Source: Amaranthus tricolor (lineage: Eukaryota > Streptophyta > Magnoliopsida > Caryophyllales > Amaranthaceae). From it: DNA of 64,000 bases. The notes under the pieces were generated by a model that searched no databases, was not told the origin of the DNA, and was given only the letters and a program-made list of their open reading frames with translations. Location: the NCBI RefSeq assembly GCF_026212465.1, contig NC_080059.1:21556745-21620744 (forward strand), in the 5' to 3' direction. A program made the translations under genes and the position numbers. Of the stretch, positions 47,283-58,250 are shown one piece after another. Position 1 is the stretch's first letter; every line of letters starts with the position of its first letter.

Positions 47283-48204
47283 GATGCATCTTGGAAAACA
47301 TTCCAGCCCCCTTAAGTTGATCAAAAAATTCATCAATTCTCAGTAGAGGATATTTGTTCTTCATAGTAACCTTATTCAACTCACAGTAATCTATGCATAG
47401 TCTCATACTCTCATCCATCTTGCGAACAAACAACACAGGTGCCCCCAGGGTGAAACACTCGATCGTATGTACCCTTTCTCTAACAACTCTTCTACTTGCT
47501 TTCTCAATGCTTCCCATCTCTGTTGGCGCCATCCTATAAGGTGCTTTGGATATGGGTCCCGCCCCCCCCCCCCCCCCCCCCCCCCCGTATTAAATCTACA
47601 GTAAACTCAAAGTCTCGAGTAGGTGGCATTCTAGGTATTTCATCTGGAAAGACATCTATAAACTCGTTTACGACAGACTCAGAGGTCACAACCTCGTCCT
47701 CTATCCTTAGAACATGACACAAGTAACATGGTAATCCCTGCCTCAGAAATCCTTTCATCCTCAAAGAAGATACCACTTTAGCCCGAAACCCTAAATTGCC
47801 CCTACTATACTTTACCCTTTTTCCCTTGTGCCCCATAAGCCTTACTTCTTGTTTTTCGCACTCAATCTCTTCCTTGAATTAACCTAACTAATCCATCCCG
47901 AGAATAATGCCTAAATCATCTATATCAAGCTCATAGAAGTCACTAGGAAAAACAACTTCCCCTATGGTCAAAGGAACTCCTCTGTATAGCCTAGAAACTG
48001 GAACAACTCTCCTGATGAAATCGCTACGACATTAGAGGTGGATTCAGGGCTTTTTAACCCTAACTTCTCGATCTTTGATGTGCATACAGAAGAATCAGAT
48101 GCTCTAGTATCAAACAATACTTTATTAGGTACAGAGTTCACATGGTACGTACTCGTCACCACATCTCTCGCCGACTCTACTTCCTTGCTGTTGATAGCGA
48201 TCAA
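47283..48204 (-). pseudogene. Gypsy protease and RT N-terminus
   Basis: From 48204 the protease reads NKVLFDTRASDSSVC, where the catalytic DTG has become DTR, then LGLKSP. The linker 47836-47590 has EFIDVFPDEIPRMPPTRDFE. A run of 25 C residues (47562-47586) breaks the frame exactly where the substrate-binding segment [11 protein letters not shown] should start; that segment is readable in another frame just downstream. RT then gives [20 protein letters not shown] and [12 protein letters not shown], ending at the junction with copia at about 47283. Confidence 0.88.
47562..47586. repeat. C25 homopolymer
   Basis: Twenty-five consecutive C residues lie inside the gypsy RT linker and break the reading frame. 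This is the second such G/C run in the window. Confidence 0.95.
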
Positions 48205-48848
48205 CCTTCCAGTAGTTGGATGAGCTACAGCCGTACTAGCTCCTACATTTCCAGTCCCGGTGCTATTCCCATTAAACCCTCCTGACTTGAAGCTACTTTG
48301 AGTAGGGCGGTTTCCATTCCAATTTCTCTTATGGCTCTAATTCCTACCATCATGACCGTTCCCGTTCTTGTTGTTTCTGAAATTTCATGGCTTGGAGTTT
48401 TGTTGACCACCATGTTGTTAAGCTGGATGTCCATGTTTCGAAAAGCACTCATACTCTCGGTGTCCCAGTTTGCGACAATATTTTCATTCCACCAAATTTC
48501 CATTGCAATCTTTCCCAGGGTGATTTTTGGGACACTTGGTGTAGAAGAAGACCCTCTCCTAGCCATGATGATCCTTGATCACCTTCCGATCATTGGCACC
48601 TCCCAGCTGAGGCTTGCCATTTCTCCCATTCCCGAGGTGTTGGTCATTGAAGCTTCAATGTCTCTTGTTGTTATGGAAGCTGTTTTGCTGAATCAAGCTT
48701 CCAACTTGTGCAGCTCTTTGGTACATAGCATCCAAGGTGGTGTATTTGTCGCTTTCGATGTGAACTTGCACCTTATTCACCAATGCCAACTCAAATCTTT
48801 GCATCTTCTTTTCATCGGTTTATGTTTTGTAAAAAAGCTAATTTTTGC
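48205..48848 (-). pseudogene. Gypsy gag C-terminal part
   Basis: Reading leftwards from 48828: KKMQRFELALVNKVQVHIES, YTTLDAMYQRAAQVGSLIQQ, the segment before the zinc region in Tekay-type gag. Then comes an Asn/Arg/Gly-rich stretch with frameshifts to 48243. The plus-strand open frame 48298-48861 is a shadow of it. The N-terminal gag is missing because the Athila LTR begins at 48849. Confidence 0.75.
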
Positions 48849-50148
48849 TGTAACAGGGTGAAAATTTAGTAATAAAAGTCGGTAGAGTACAACACAAGCG
48901 TACAACTCAACATAATTTATGATAAGCCCTAATTAATGACAAATAAAGACAAAAGCTCAAGTAAATGTAATACTTATCTCTACCTCATCTTACTAGAGCA
49001 TCAAGTTCTAAGCATATACTATCTCATGATAAGAAATATTTACTTAGAACTTAAGTCATATAATCAACGTAACCAAGCTGGTGGGTAACAAGTTGCTTTT
49101 TTAAACCCAAGTAACAAAGTTGCCTATTTTTGTAGTTTTTCTACTTTTAACCTCTATAAATAAATAGAGTCTCTATTATCCAACAAATATATAATGTGAT
49201 ATATACTCATAGATTAAGAAAGAGAGATTTGAAATATATTTTCAAGTCTCTTATTTTGTGATAAATTTATTTACTTAATGAATTTCTCTTATTCTTCCTA
49301 TTTTGTCATGTTTAAGTTAGAGTAATTTATTAGTGGTAACAACTTAATGCTATGGCATATTATTTTTATGACATTTGAAATTAGTCATTAACTTGTGTCA
49401 ACTTTATTATTGAGTACTTATGTAAACTAGTTCTTATTTCTAAATATATATATAAGATTAATTTTGTTGGGTACACTTAATTATTCTTGTATAAATTAAT
49501 ATTTTAAAATTAATTGGACGTTCTTTAATTAGTTTTATTGAGAAACAACTAAAATTGCATCTAGTTTTATTATTAGAGTTTACTTAATAGGTTATAGGGT
49601 ATCTTTTTAATTAAGTTTAGTGTTGGTAAAGTCTTCTTAAAATTAAAACAGTCAATTCATTAAAATCGGATTAATAAATCCCAAGGCTTTTACTATCTTG
49701 GGTACAATTAGTATGCTAATATAAAATGATTGACATGGGATTTACAAGTGTACTCTATGTCCTACAATCTTCTTTTATATATTTACAAGTGTACTCTATG
49801 TCCTACAATCGACTATTCATATAAAAGTAATTAATGATCTTGCCAATGACTAAAATACATGTTGCTACTGCTTTCTCAAATTGATTTACTATCTTATTTA
49901 CTTATCAAATTTTATTCTCTTATATTAATCTTACTTTATTACTAAGTTTCTTAGTAGTAACACAACTCATTTCCCCCCATCTTTTTATTTTACATATTTT
50001 GTACTAGAATCAGTAATTTAGAAGTATCTTTAAAACTAGTAATCACAATCTCTGTGGGATCGACCCCTATTTGCCACTTACTATATTTAGCAAGTTGTTA
50101 TTGGGTAAAATATAATTTAAATTTGTGCGCATACAACAACGTCCAACA
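48849..50148 (+). repeat. Athila-type 5' LTR
   Basis: This 1.3 kb LTR starts TGTAACAGGGTGAAAATTT and ends CGTCCAACA. A TATA box (CTATAAATAAATAGAG) lies at about 49154. A 29-base word (TTTACAAGTGTACTCTATGT...) is repeated with a 41-base period at 49741 and 49782. The stretch CTGTGGGATCGACCCC near 50052 is typical of the U5 of plant Athila-type LTRs. Confidence 0.75.
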
Positions 50149-50149
50149 A

Positions 50150-50171
50150 ATTTTTGGAGTCGCTGCCGAGG
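50150..50171 (+). promoter_or_regulatory. Athila-type primer-binding site, mutated
   Basis: TTTTTGGAGTCGCTGCCGAG follows the LTR end. It resembles the TGGCGCC-GTTGCCGGGGA primer site of Athila-type elements with several transitions. Confidence 0.7.
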
Positions 50172-50272
50172 ATTGTGTCAAAATTACTACTAATGTTACT
50201 TTTTTTTTGTTATCAATTACTTTTTTGTATTTTACAAGTCAAATTTTTAAAGGGAGCATAAGAGTATAGATT

Positions 50273-51540
50273 ATGAAACTGAGGGACGGAAAGGTGATTG
50301 GCGAAGAATCAAAAGAAGAGGAACTCATATTCTCACTTGTAGAATTTTTCAACCTTGCTACATGTCGTGAGATTGTTCTTAATTACTTTAATATGACTAG
50401 TAAATCATTGAAAGAGCTTGCAGCTCCTACTTTTGATGATCAACCGTTACATATTGTGTTTCCAGAAATTACTGCTTTAAATTACATTTGGGATTTATTC
50501 AATTATTACATGTATTTCGTGGTTTACCCAATGAAGATCCTCATCGTCATTCGAAAAAATTTCATGTTGTTTGTAGTACAGTAAAACCTGAAAATATGGA
50601 AGAGGATATAATTAAATTATGGGCTTTTCCTTTTAATTTACAAGATTCTGCTAAGGATTGGTTATATTATTTATCAACTGGATCTGTCACTACTTGGACT
50701 GACATACAATCATTATTCTTAAAAAAAATATTTTTCAGCATCTACAGTTGCTTTTATAAGAAAAGAAATTTGTGGAATTCGTCAATTTTCTAGTGAATCT
50801 TTATATGAATATTGGAAAGGACTTATTCCTAATGAATATTGGGAATTCGTCAATTTTCTGATGAAACTTTACATGAATATGTTTCACCATCTAGAGTTGC
50901 ACCTAGTTGTCCTAATCATCAATTTCCCAAACAACTCTTAATTCAATATTGGGAAGTCGTTAGTGACGTTACTCTAGTGGATAAAACCCTTCACGAAACA
51001 TGAAATTTAATAGCTAATATGGCTGGTAATACTCAATCATTTTTCATAAGACAAGAAAATGTTAAAAAAGTTGATATGAGTAATTCTATTTCAATTGAAC
51101 AATGATCATCTACATTAACAAATATAGCTGACAAACTTATTCTTAATAATTTAAATGCTCAACTTAAATCATGTTATATATGTTTAAATTATTGACATGT
51201 GACTGATGCATATCCCACATTAGAAGAAGATGAGCATGTTAATGTTGTTGTTGGATTTCCTGGACAACCACAGAGAAAATATGATCCATATTCAAATACA
51301 TATAATGAAGGATGGAAAGACCACCCTAACTTTGGATTGGTCAACCAAATTATTAAACCATTTAGTCAAAACAACCCTCCAACTTTTGGTCAAGCTTATA
51401 CTCCATAACAACCTACACAAAATCAATCTCAAGGCATGACCTTGAAATAAATGGTAAAATCTATTGCTTCTAGTTCTTTAGATTTTCGAAAAGAAACTAT
51501 GTTTCTTCAATATAGGTCTAATGAGAAACCTATTTAAAGC
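50273..51540 (+). pseudogene. Athila-type gag, degraded
   Basis: An ATG at 50273 opens a leader, then SLKELAAPTFDDQPLHIVFP, a hallmark of Athila gag. A shift leads to FRGLPNEDPHRHSKKFHVVC and LWAFPFNLQDSAKDWLYYLS (about 50488-50700). Further right, TLVDKTLHET, NLIANMAGNTQ and EHVNVVVGFPGQPQRKYDPY are readable, ending with NEGWKDHPNFG. Many stops and a partial duplication around 50775-50880 (GGAATTCGTCAATTTTCT) break it. No protease or pol of this element follows. Confidence 0.82.
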
Positions 51541-51559
51541 ATAATTTTTCGTGTTTATA

Positions 51560-51800
51560 ACTTCAGCCTTATATATAGTACTTAGCCAAACTGTTATCTT
51601 TGGTCAATGTTCAAACAATTTCTTCCAAAGTGGGATTCCTTATTTCAACAACACCATTTCGCGGAGGTGTTTGTGGAGCTAAGAAGTGTTGTCAAATACC
51701 ATACTTTTCACAAAATAAGTCAAAAACAAGTTGATAAAATTATCTTCCATGATAACTGAAACAGTTATAAAAATGTCTTCATTAAAAATCATTATTTTAA
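51560..51800 (-). pseudogene. Copia integrase scrap (SIRE-type)
   Basis: Read leftwards, APQTPPRNGVVEIRNPTLEE is the conserved integrase block around the catalytic Glu (here changed in context), followed by NSLAKYY. The upstream part is out of frame. Only about 240 bases are preserved. Confidence 0.6.
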
Positions 51801-52690
51801 TAAGTAAAATGTGTTTGTGATTTAAAAAAATTAACTACGATTTTAGCCATCAGGTTTATTATTTTTTTGGGGACAAAATAAATTGCACGACAAATATAAG
51901 GGTATTTTATACACCTTAAGCTTGTTGTATGGGTAAGAAATCAAAAGCCTTCTTATAATGCCACCTCAACCCATAACTCATCAAACAAACCCTCCTTTGC
52001 TTCTTCTTATACCTGTGTAGATCCTAAAGCCATACTCACCATCATTTCCATTACTTTTAAACAAAAATACTGACATTCCATCTCTTCCAAAGTGAAAGCG
52101 TAACCTAAAATCTGAAATTCTACCTCCTTTCACTTATAAGTTCATAAATCATCAAGAGATTTAGTAGTATCTCTTCACAATAGAAACCCCCTATTTTAAA
52201 GTAGGCTTCTTGAAGTTAACCTTAATCTCTACAAAAATTATATGAAGTACGGAGCTAAATTGAAGTTTACCTTGGATTGTTTTAGATGTTGTTGAAATAG
52301 AAGACCCTAAGTAGATATTATCTTCTTCATCATCATCCTCCTTCCCTTTTGTGTTAAAATTATGTTTTAATACAATCTCATTTTCTTCTATGTGCATGTT
52401 TATGTAAATGTTAAATAAACCTTTAAAAGACATTTATGTGTTTGATCGTAAGGGTATTTAGTAGAATCTCTTTGGTGTGGTGATAGAAGTAGCCATTAAA
52501 AGTCTTTATCAAGTTAGCTTGTTTTGGAAGCTTGGATTTCTGATTTTGTTAAATTTAACTACAAATTGAATGTTTTAAAGTGATTTGAAGTTTTTATGTG
52601 TATAAAATGTATTATTGAAATTCTTGGTTTTTCGTCAAATAAATGCTATACTCTGATTTTCTAGAATGAACTGCTAAAAGTAAGTTTATG
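51801..52690. other. No gene recognised
   Basis: The stretch is A/T-rich. A minus-strand open frame at 52433-52191 has an acidic patch but no motif that I know. The start of the following LTR may lie within this stretch but cannot be fixed. Confidence 0.35.
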
Positions 52691-53916
52691 GATCGAGCAA
52701 AATTGAATTTTGCAGATCGCTAGTTTTATCGCGGTTCGCGAGGCGATTTGTTACAGCTTCTATCATTCGACAATTGTATTGAGAAAAGTTTTTGGAATCG
52801 AGAAAAGTGCACTTCGCAGCTCGCGACATGCTTCACGGCTCGCGATTGCACTGCTTCTAAGTTATGACCTTGTTTTTAGTGTTGTTGCTATGTTGTCCGA
52901 AAACGTGTTTATTTATACACTATCATTGGTTTACTATAAAATGGATTTGATAAGATAAAGCATATTAATTTTGTGTCAACCTAAAACTAATGGTTACAAA
53001 GTATTATGTTATGTTTCAACTTTTGTGAAATCAATTGACATCATAAATGTTCGCCATTTAGGGAATTAGACATGTACAACGGATATTATGTATCCAATTT
53101 TGTGTGAAAATCCTAGAATTTGATTGTAAGTATATGCTTTTAGGATCGGCCTCGAGCCCTCGATCCCGTTTAGTTCTTGCAGGAGCTGTTTTAGGTAATG
53201 ACGATCATCCGTTTACCAGAATGTTGGATCAAGCCTACTTATAGCGGTCACTGAATCTTCCCGGTTTTCATACTAAATACTATTATGTTTGAATATTGTT
53301 TTCTAGTACTGTTTTTGATTCATTGGAAAATGTTGTGATTTTGTGAAGAGTTACCTAAAATGTTAGCCTTGAACTTGTGTAGTTCTTAGCCATAATCGGT
53401 TTATTAACAAAAGTACTCTTTAACATTTTCCTATGTTTTAATATAAATTAATTCGAAAGAGGTTACATAGATAAGCAAAGAACTAAATTACAAATGATTT
53501 TCTATTTCTTATATCATTTGTTGGGTTACTCAATAATGATTATTATTGACTGCTTTTGATAGGGCCTACTCTTTACCGGAGTAGATCCATTTCAGGGTAG
53601 CTTGGTCGTGGAGGTGGTTTTCTATATGTACTAAGTGCTACGCGCGTAGCAAGGATTCTATTTTGTCACCACTAACTTTTGACTTTTGGTAATGTAAATG
53701 TTTCTTTAGTTTGGTATTGTAAATTAAGACTCTAAAGGTTTTTAAATGTTTTGTAAATTAAATTTAAGTTAATTATGTAGACAATTTTCGTTAACTCTAA
53801 TATCAATTCAATGAACATCGAATCATAGGTCAGATTCAGTCCAAACATTTGTAAGTCTTCCGTTGTATTTAGTGGACAGTATTATTATATTGTTTACGTT
53901 GGTTTGGGCTATTTCA
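52691..53916 (+). repeat. Gypsy 5' LTR (Tekay-like), start uncertain
   Basis: The right boundary is supported: GGGCTATTTCA ends at 53916 and the primer site follows. The upstream part is marked by a CpG-rich set of words (TCGCGGTTCGCGAGGCG, CAGCTCGCGAC, ACGGCTCGCGATTGC) at 52730-52850. Further right is a U5-like part (ACCGGAGTAGATCCATTTCAGG, about 53576). The left boundary given is only where recognisable LTR sequence begins. Confidence 0.5.
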
Positions 53917-53918
53917 AT

Positions 53919-53932
53919 TGGTATTAGAGCCA
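53919..53932 (+). promoter_or_regulatory. Gypsy primer-binding site, Met tRNA
   Basis: TGGTATTAGAGCCA is one transition (C to T) away from the initiator-Met tRNA primer site and lies two bases after the LTR end. Confidence 0.8.
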
Positions 53933-54036
53933 AAAGAACATAAGAATGAATTTCGAAATTATGAGAGATCGGGAGAATCGAGTCTAAGTCAAGTCTGGGG
54001 AAATTACTTGTAATTATTAAGTGCTTACTTATTTTA

Positions 54037-54466
54037 TGTTACTAGTGGAAAAAACATCAAATGCTGCAGTTTTTTGGCCACATATGCTGCGGTTTCGACC
54101 CCAAGCATTAGTATTAATAGGAGATAAGCTTTTTAAATGCCTTATTTGTTGCAGTTTAAAGGCCTTATTTGTTGCGGCTTATGAAAAACCGCAGCATATG
54201 CTTTGTTTTTTTTTTTTGCCTAATTCTTTTTTTCTATTTAATGTTGTGCTTAATAAAAACCGCAGCAAATGACACGCATCAAATACGTTTAACAAAAACA
54301 CACTATATCCTGCGGTTAAAAGGCCCTATTTGTTGCGGCTTATGAAAAACCGCAGCATATGCTCTGTTTTTTTTTTTTGCCTAATTCTTTTTCCTATTTA
54401 ATGCTGCGTTTAATAAAAACCGCAACAAATGACACGCATCAAATACGTTTTTTTCGACTAGTGTGT
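54037..54466. mobile_element. Small CACTA element, TSD TGT
   Basis: The element spans 54040-54463 (424 bases). The left end is TACTAGTGGAAAAAAC (CACTA with C to T) and the right end is the inverse of CACTAGTCGAAAAAAACG. A 3 bp duplication TGT flanks both sides (54037-54039, 54464-54466), the CACTA target size. Inside are many TGCTGCGG/CCGCAGCA inverted motifs. A tandem duplication with a 161-base period begins at 54161 and 54322. It encodes nothing and sits between the primer site and gag of the Tekay-like element. Confidence 0.9.
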
Positions 54467-54639
54467 GATAGATGGATCTCCAAAATGTCGTTTTAATGAC
54501 GAAGTATATGAAGTTAGTATTAATGTGTATAGATAAGTTCGCCAAGTAAACTTAACTATTACAAATTATATGTTATCATTCTAAAAATAGATTTTATAAG
54601 TGATTTCTGCCTTTTCTATTTGATTTTAGAGAAAACAAT

Positions 54640-55245
54640 ATGTCCAGAGGTCGTGGTTGTCTATTGCCTAACGAAATTGAGAATGATGGCGTGAATGGCC
54701 AACTGAAAAGGTTACAGGAAACAAATGAAAGGTTACTTTAGATCCTTGAAAACCAGAACCATTAAAGTGAGTTAAATCAAGTAACAGAATTGTATAAGAG
54801 GTTGGGAGGACGTAGGCCCCCTACTATGATGGTGAGTCTGATCCAGTAAAGTTTGAGAATGGAATTGATCAAATAGAGAAAATCCTAGACGTTTTTAACT
54901 GCCTAGGTGAGAGATCTTATGCTGAAAATTGCTTCTTTTTATTTGGAGGGAACTACTAAACTGTGGCGAAAAACTATAAAAGCTGAGAGAGATAATATGT
55001 GATTGACTTGGGAAGAATTCTTAGTAAGGATAAGGACAAGATTTTATCCTATCTCCCTACAACGGTAGAAAAGTAAATTTCTTACGTTGACCCAAGATAA
55101 AATCACTGTACTAAGCTAGATTTATGGAGTTGTCTAGGTTTGCACCAGATTTTGCGGTGAAAATCCGAAGGAAACCTTCTCGATTTTTTGAAGGATTCAA
55201 TTTGAATTTGAATTCACAAATGCAGGGGTAGTCGTAGATGAGGTT
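54640..55245 (+). pseudogene. Tekay-like gag, degraded
   Basis: An ATG at 54640 opens MSRGRGCLLPNEIEN. Across several frames one can read IDQIEKILDVFNCLGERSYA, then LTWEEFLVRIRTRFYPISLQ, KSKFLTLTQDKITVL and ELSRFAPDF, the gag (PF03732) pattern of Tekay elements. At least five stops or shifts are present. The remainder of this element is missing; CACTA sequence begins near 55250. Confidence 0.75.
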
Positions 55246-55249
55246 GTGG

Positions 55250-56330
55250 GACTCTGATTGGGGCATAAACTCGCATCCACCCACTCTTTTCGGGCCTCAT
55301 AGTAGGTTTTTGGGCCCAAGCGATGGAAAAACTTCCTTTTACTTGCTGATTCAGAAGCTTTACCACGCTTTCCCTAATTAATCAATAGAAATCAAATGTG
55401 ATATATTAGTTTAATGATTAAATCAAAAAAAGTAAAATTAAATCAAAAGCTATAATATAATGGAATACTTACAACTTCGGTGGGAGTTGTTTTTTTGGCA
55501 ACAAACGCTTCCCATTCTTTCTTTGATAAATGACCCCATATTTCATAGGGCATCGTTGTAGGTGCTTGGTCTCCACCTTCGTTTCTCATTTTGACCTTCT
55601 TGGTCTTACGGGCACGTTTTTTGGTGATCCAGCAAGTTACAAGCTTGGATTTGAGATCTCTGAATCTTTCAACAATAGCAGAAAGAAAAACATTCTTCTT
55701 CTCTTCGTCATTCTTAATGTGAAAAAGATTCTACAAAAAAGAAAAATTATATTTATTAGTGTCAATTAAATTAATTTTAAAATGAAACTAAATGAATAAA
55801 AATAGTAAAGTTGCTCACCACAGTATCATCCCATATAAAGTTCTCCAAACCCTCTGGAAGCTCGAGCCATGCGTACAATTTGGAAAATCTTACAGATACA
55901 TATGCCGATTTGTTTTCCATATTGCCTACGCCATTTGCCACAGGGTTGACCCAATGCATTGTATTCAAAGTGCATGGGTTCTATGACTTTGAGGCTTTTT
56001 GTAGGACCTCGTTCGTTTCTCTTCTTAGAACCAACGCTAGTAATGGTATAGTGGGAACATCCGTTGGTACTATTTCTATCTCCGACGGATATGGTAAGGC
56101 GTCTTCAGCAATTTCTCGTCTCTAACGTATGGGTCATCATGATCCTCATCAATTATGTCCTTCTCCATCTCGAGATCATAGTCCTTATCCGACTCACTAT
56201 GATGCTCATTATAAAAAGTCTCAATCTCAGGGACAATTTCATCTCTGAAAAGGTGCATTGTAAATGAGTACCTGAATGAATATGAATAGAAATATATTAG
56301 AACAACATAGGAACGTAATTTCAATTCTAA
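55250..56330 (-). pseudogene. CACTA TNP1-like gene (Transposase_24-type)
   Basis: Reading leftwards: an acidic exon at 56324-56076 (HHSESDKDYDLEMEKDIIDE); an exon at 55968-55800 (WLELPEGLENFIWDDTVV); an exon at about 55735-55470 with ERFRDLKSKLVTCWI and YEIWGHLSKKEWEAFVAKKT; then FHRLGPKTYYEARKEWVDAS at about 55345-55280. The segments VERFRDLK and SKKEWEAFV are typical of the plant transposase family Ptta/En/Spm (Transposase_24), the accessory protein of CACTA elements. A/T-rich gaps between exons look like introns. The array of 170 bp repeats lies immediately upstream on this strand, probably in an intron or 5' region. Confidence 0.7.
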
Positions 56331-57930
56331 CTATTTTAACACAACAGTATATACCAAATAGTGTTGTGTGCCAAGTTTCGTGCCAAACAAACCAAGTTTG
56401 GACCACTTTATGCGAGAAAGTGCTAAAAACGCTTAAAAAAAACCTTAAAAAAGCAACTTAGCACGTAATTTCAAGCATACGACTATTGTTTTTGATTCTA
56501 ACCAATTCAACACAATAATATATACCAAAAAATGTTGTGTGCCAAGTTTCATGCCAAACAAACCAGGTTTGAACCACTTTATGCGAGAAAGTGCTAAAAC
56601 CACTTAAAAAAAACCTTAAAAACGCAACTTAGCATATAATTTCAAGCATATGACTATTGTTTTCGATTCTAACCAATTTAACACAAAAAGTGTGTGTACC
56701 AAGTTTCGTGCCAAACAAACCAAGTTTGAACCAATTTATGCGAGAAAGTGCCAAAAATGCTAAAAATACCTTAAAAAAGCAACTTAGCACGTAATTTCAA
56801 GCATATGACTAGTGTTTTCGATTCTAACCATTTCAAAACAATAATATATACCAAATATTGTTTTGTGCCAAGTTTTTTGCCAAACAAACCAAGTTTGAAC
56901 GACTTTATACGAGAAAGTGCCAAAAAAACTTTAAAAACCTTTAAAACATAACTTAGCACTTAATATTAAGTATATGACTATTGTTTTCGATTCTAACCAT
57001 TTCAAAACAATAAAATATACCAAATAGTGTTGTGTGCCAAGTTTTGTGCCAAACAAACCAAGTTTGAACCACTTTATGCAAGAAAGTGCCAAAAACGCTT
57101 AAAAAACCTTAAAAACGCAACTTAGAACGTAATATCAAGCATATGACTATTGTTTTCAATTCTAACCATTTCAACACAATAATATATACCAAATAGTGTT
57201 GTGTGCCAAGTTTCATGCCTAGGGATGGCAATGCGTATTGGACCCGACCCGAATCCGTGGATCCGTATCCGTTTTCACGGATTTGGATCCTTAACAAATG
57301 GACCCGGCGGATCCGGATCGGATCCGGATCCGTTTAAATTTCACGGGTTCGGATCCGGATCTAAGAAAAATACCCAAACCCGGACCTGCGAATCTGGTGG
57401 ACCCGTTTTATTTTTTTATATATTAATTTTGTTAAAAATATATAATTTTTCTAATTCTAATTTTCCCTCCCAGACCCGAGTACTCCCCCTGTAAGCCCAG
57501 GCACTCGCGAATCTAGTGCACTTGCTATATTTTCTAATTCTAATTCTAATTTTCTAATTCTAATTTGCAATAAAGCTATATTTATAGACTAATGATAATA
57601 ATTTATCATCATTAGTCTATAAATATAGCTTTATTGCAAATTTGCAATCTCAGCACCATTCAAAAATACAAAAAAAAAAAAGCAAAAACAAATCAGATCC
57701 ATTTTGGACCCGGATCCGGTACTGGATCCGTAGTGAATCCGGATATGGGTCTTGCAAAACTCGACCCGCGAATCCGGGTCCGGATCTGGATCCTGTTCTT
57801 GAAAATAGATCTGGATCCGGGTCCACCTAGACCCGGTCCAGATCCGACCTGTTGCCATCCCTATTTATGCCAAACAAACCAAGTTTGAACTAATTTAAGC
57901 GAGTAAGTGCCAAAAAAGTATAAATATTTC
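56310..57930. repeat. ~170 bp tandem repeat, about six units (locus B), split by hAT
   Basis: The word CCAAGTTT..TGCC lies at 56371, 56542, 56699, 56868, 57037 and 57206, giving periods of 171, 157, 169, 169 and 169 bases. The last unit is broken by an hAT insertion (57220-57863) and resumes with AAACAAACCAAGTTTGAAC at 57872. The monomer is the same as at 33880-34400. Confidence 0.93.
57212..57871. mobile_element. Foldback hAT-type MITE, TSD TT(C/T)ATGCC
   Basis: The element spans 57220-57863 (644 bases). Its ends are TAGGGATGGCAA and the inverse TTGCCATCCCTA. The 8 bp duplication is TTCATGCC on the left and TTTATGCC on the right, one change. GGATCCGG-rich words fill both arms. The centre (57562-57642) is a perfect 35 bp inverted repeat with an 11-base loop. 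No transposase is encoded. Confidence 0.92.
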
Positions 57931-58097
57931 ATACATTCTGAATCGCTTAATTCAAATGTATTCCTTCTGTGTGATCTAGACATTACATACATAAGTATAC
58001 ATATACTTAACCCTAGTTAACCCAAATTTACCATATTTAACACTATTTAACCATTATATTATTTAAATTATTCAAATTATGTATTTTTAATTAATTA

Positions 58098-58250
58098 ATA
58101 AACTACATACATAAGTAAATTATTGTGATTATTCACACATAAGTAAACTACATACATAATTAAACTACATACATAATTAATTAAACTACATACATACATA
58201 AGTAAACTACATACATAATTAATTAACAAACTACATACATAAGTAAAAAA
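58098..58250. repeat. Degenerate repeat of AACTACATACATAA
   Basis: The word ACTACATACATAA(G/T)TAA recurs six or more times with irregular spacing of about 19-25 bases. Confidence 0.8.

Larger units (their letters stand above)
37628..48848 (-). mobile_element. Second Tekay-type gypsy element, split by a copia insertion
   Basis: The parts are a left (3') LTR at 37628-40450, pol 3' part at 40826-42483, a copia insertion at 42486-47282, and RT N-terminus, protease and gag at 47283-48848. Order and strand agree with one minus-strand element. The RT palm and part of RNase H between the halves are missing together with the right part of the copia, which suggests one deletion. The right LTR and gag N-terminus are lost at the Athila LTR (48849). 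The parts are seen; their unity is inferred. Confidence 0.75.

Noticed and set aside
48298..48861. A 187-codon plus-strand open frame
   Set aside because: It is a shadow of the minus-strand gag, whose translation matches Tekay-type gag (RFELALVNKVQ).
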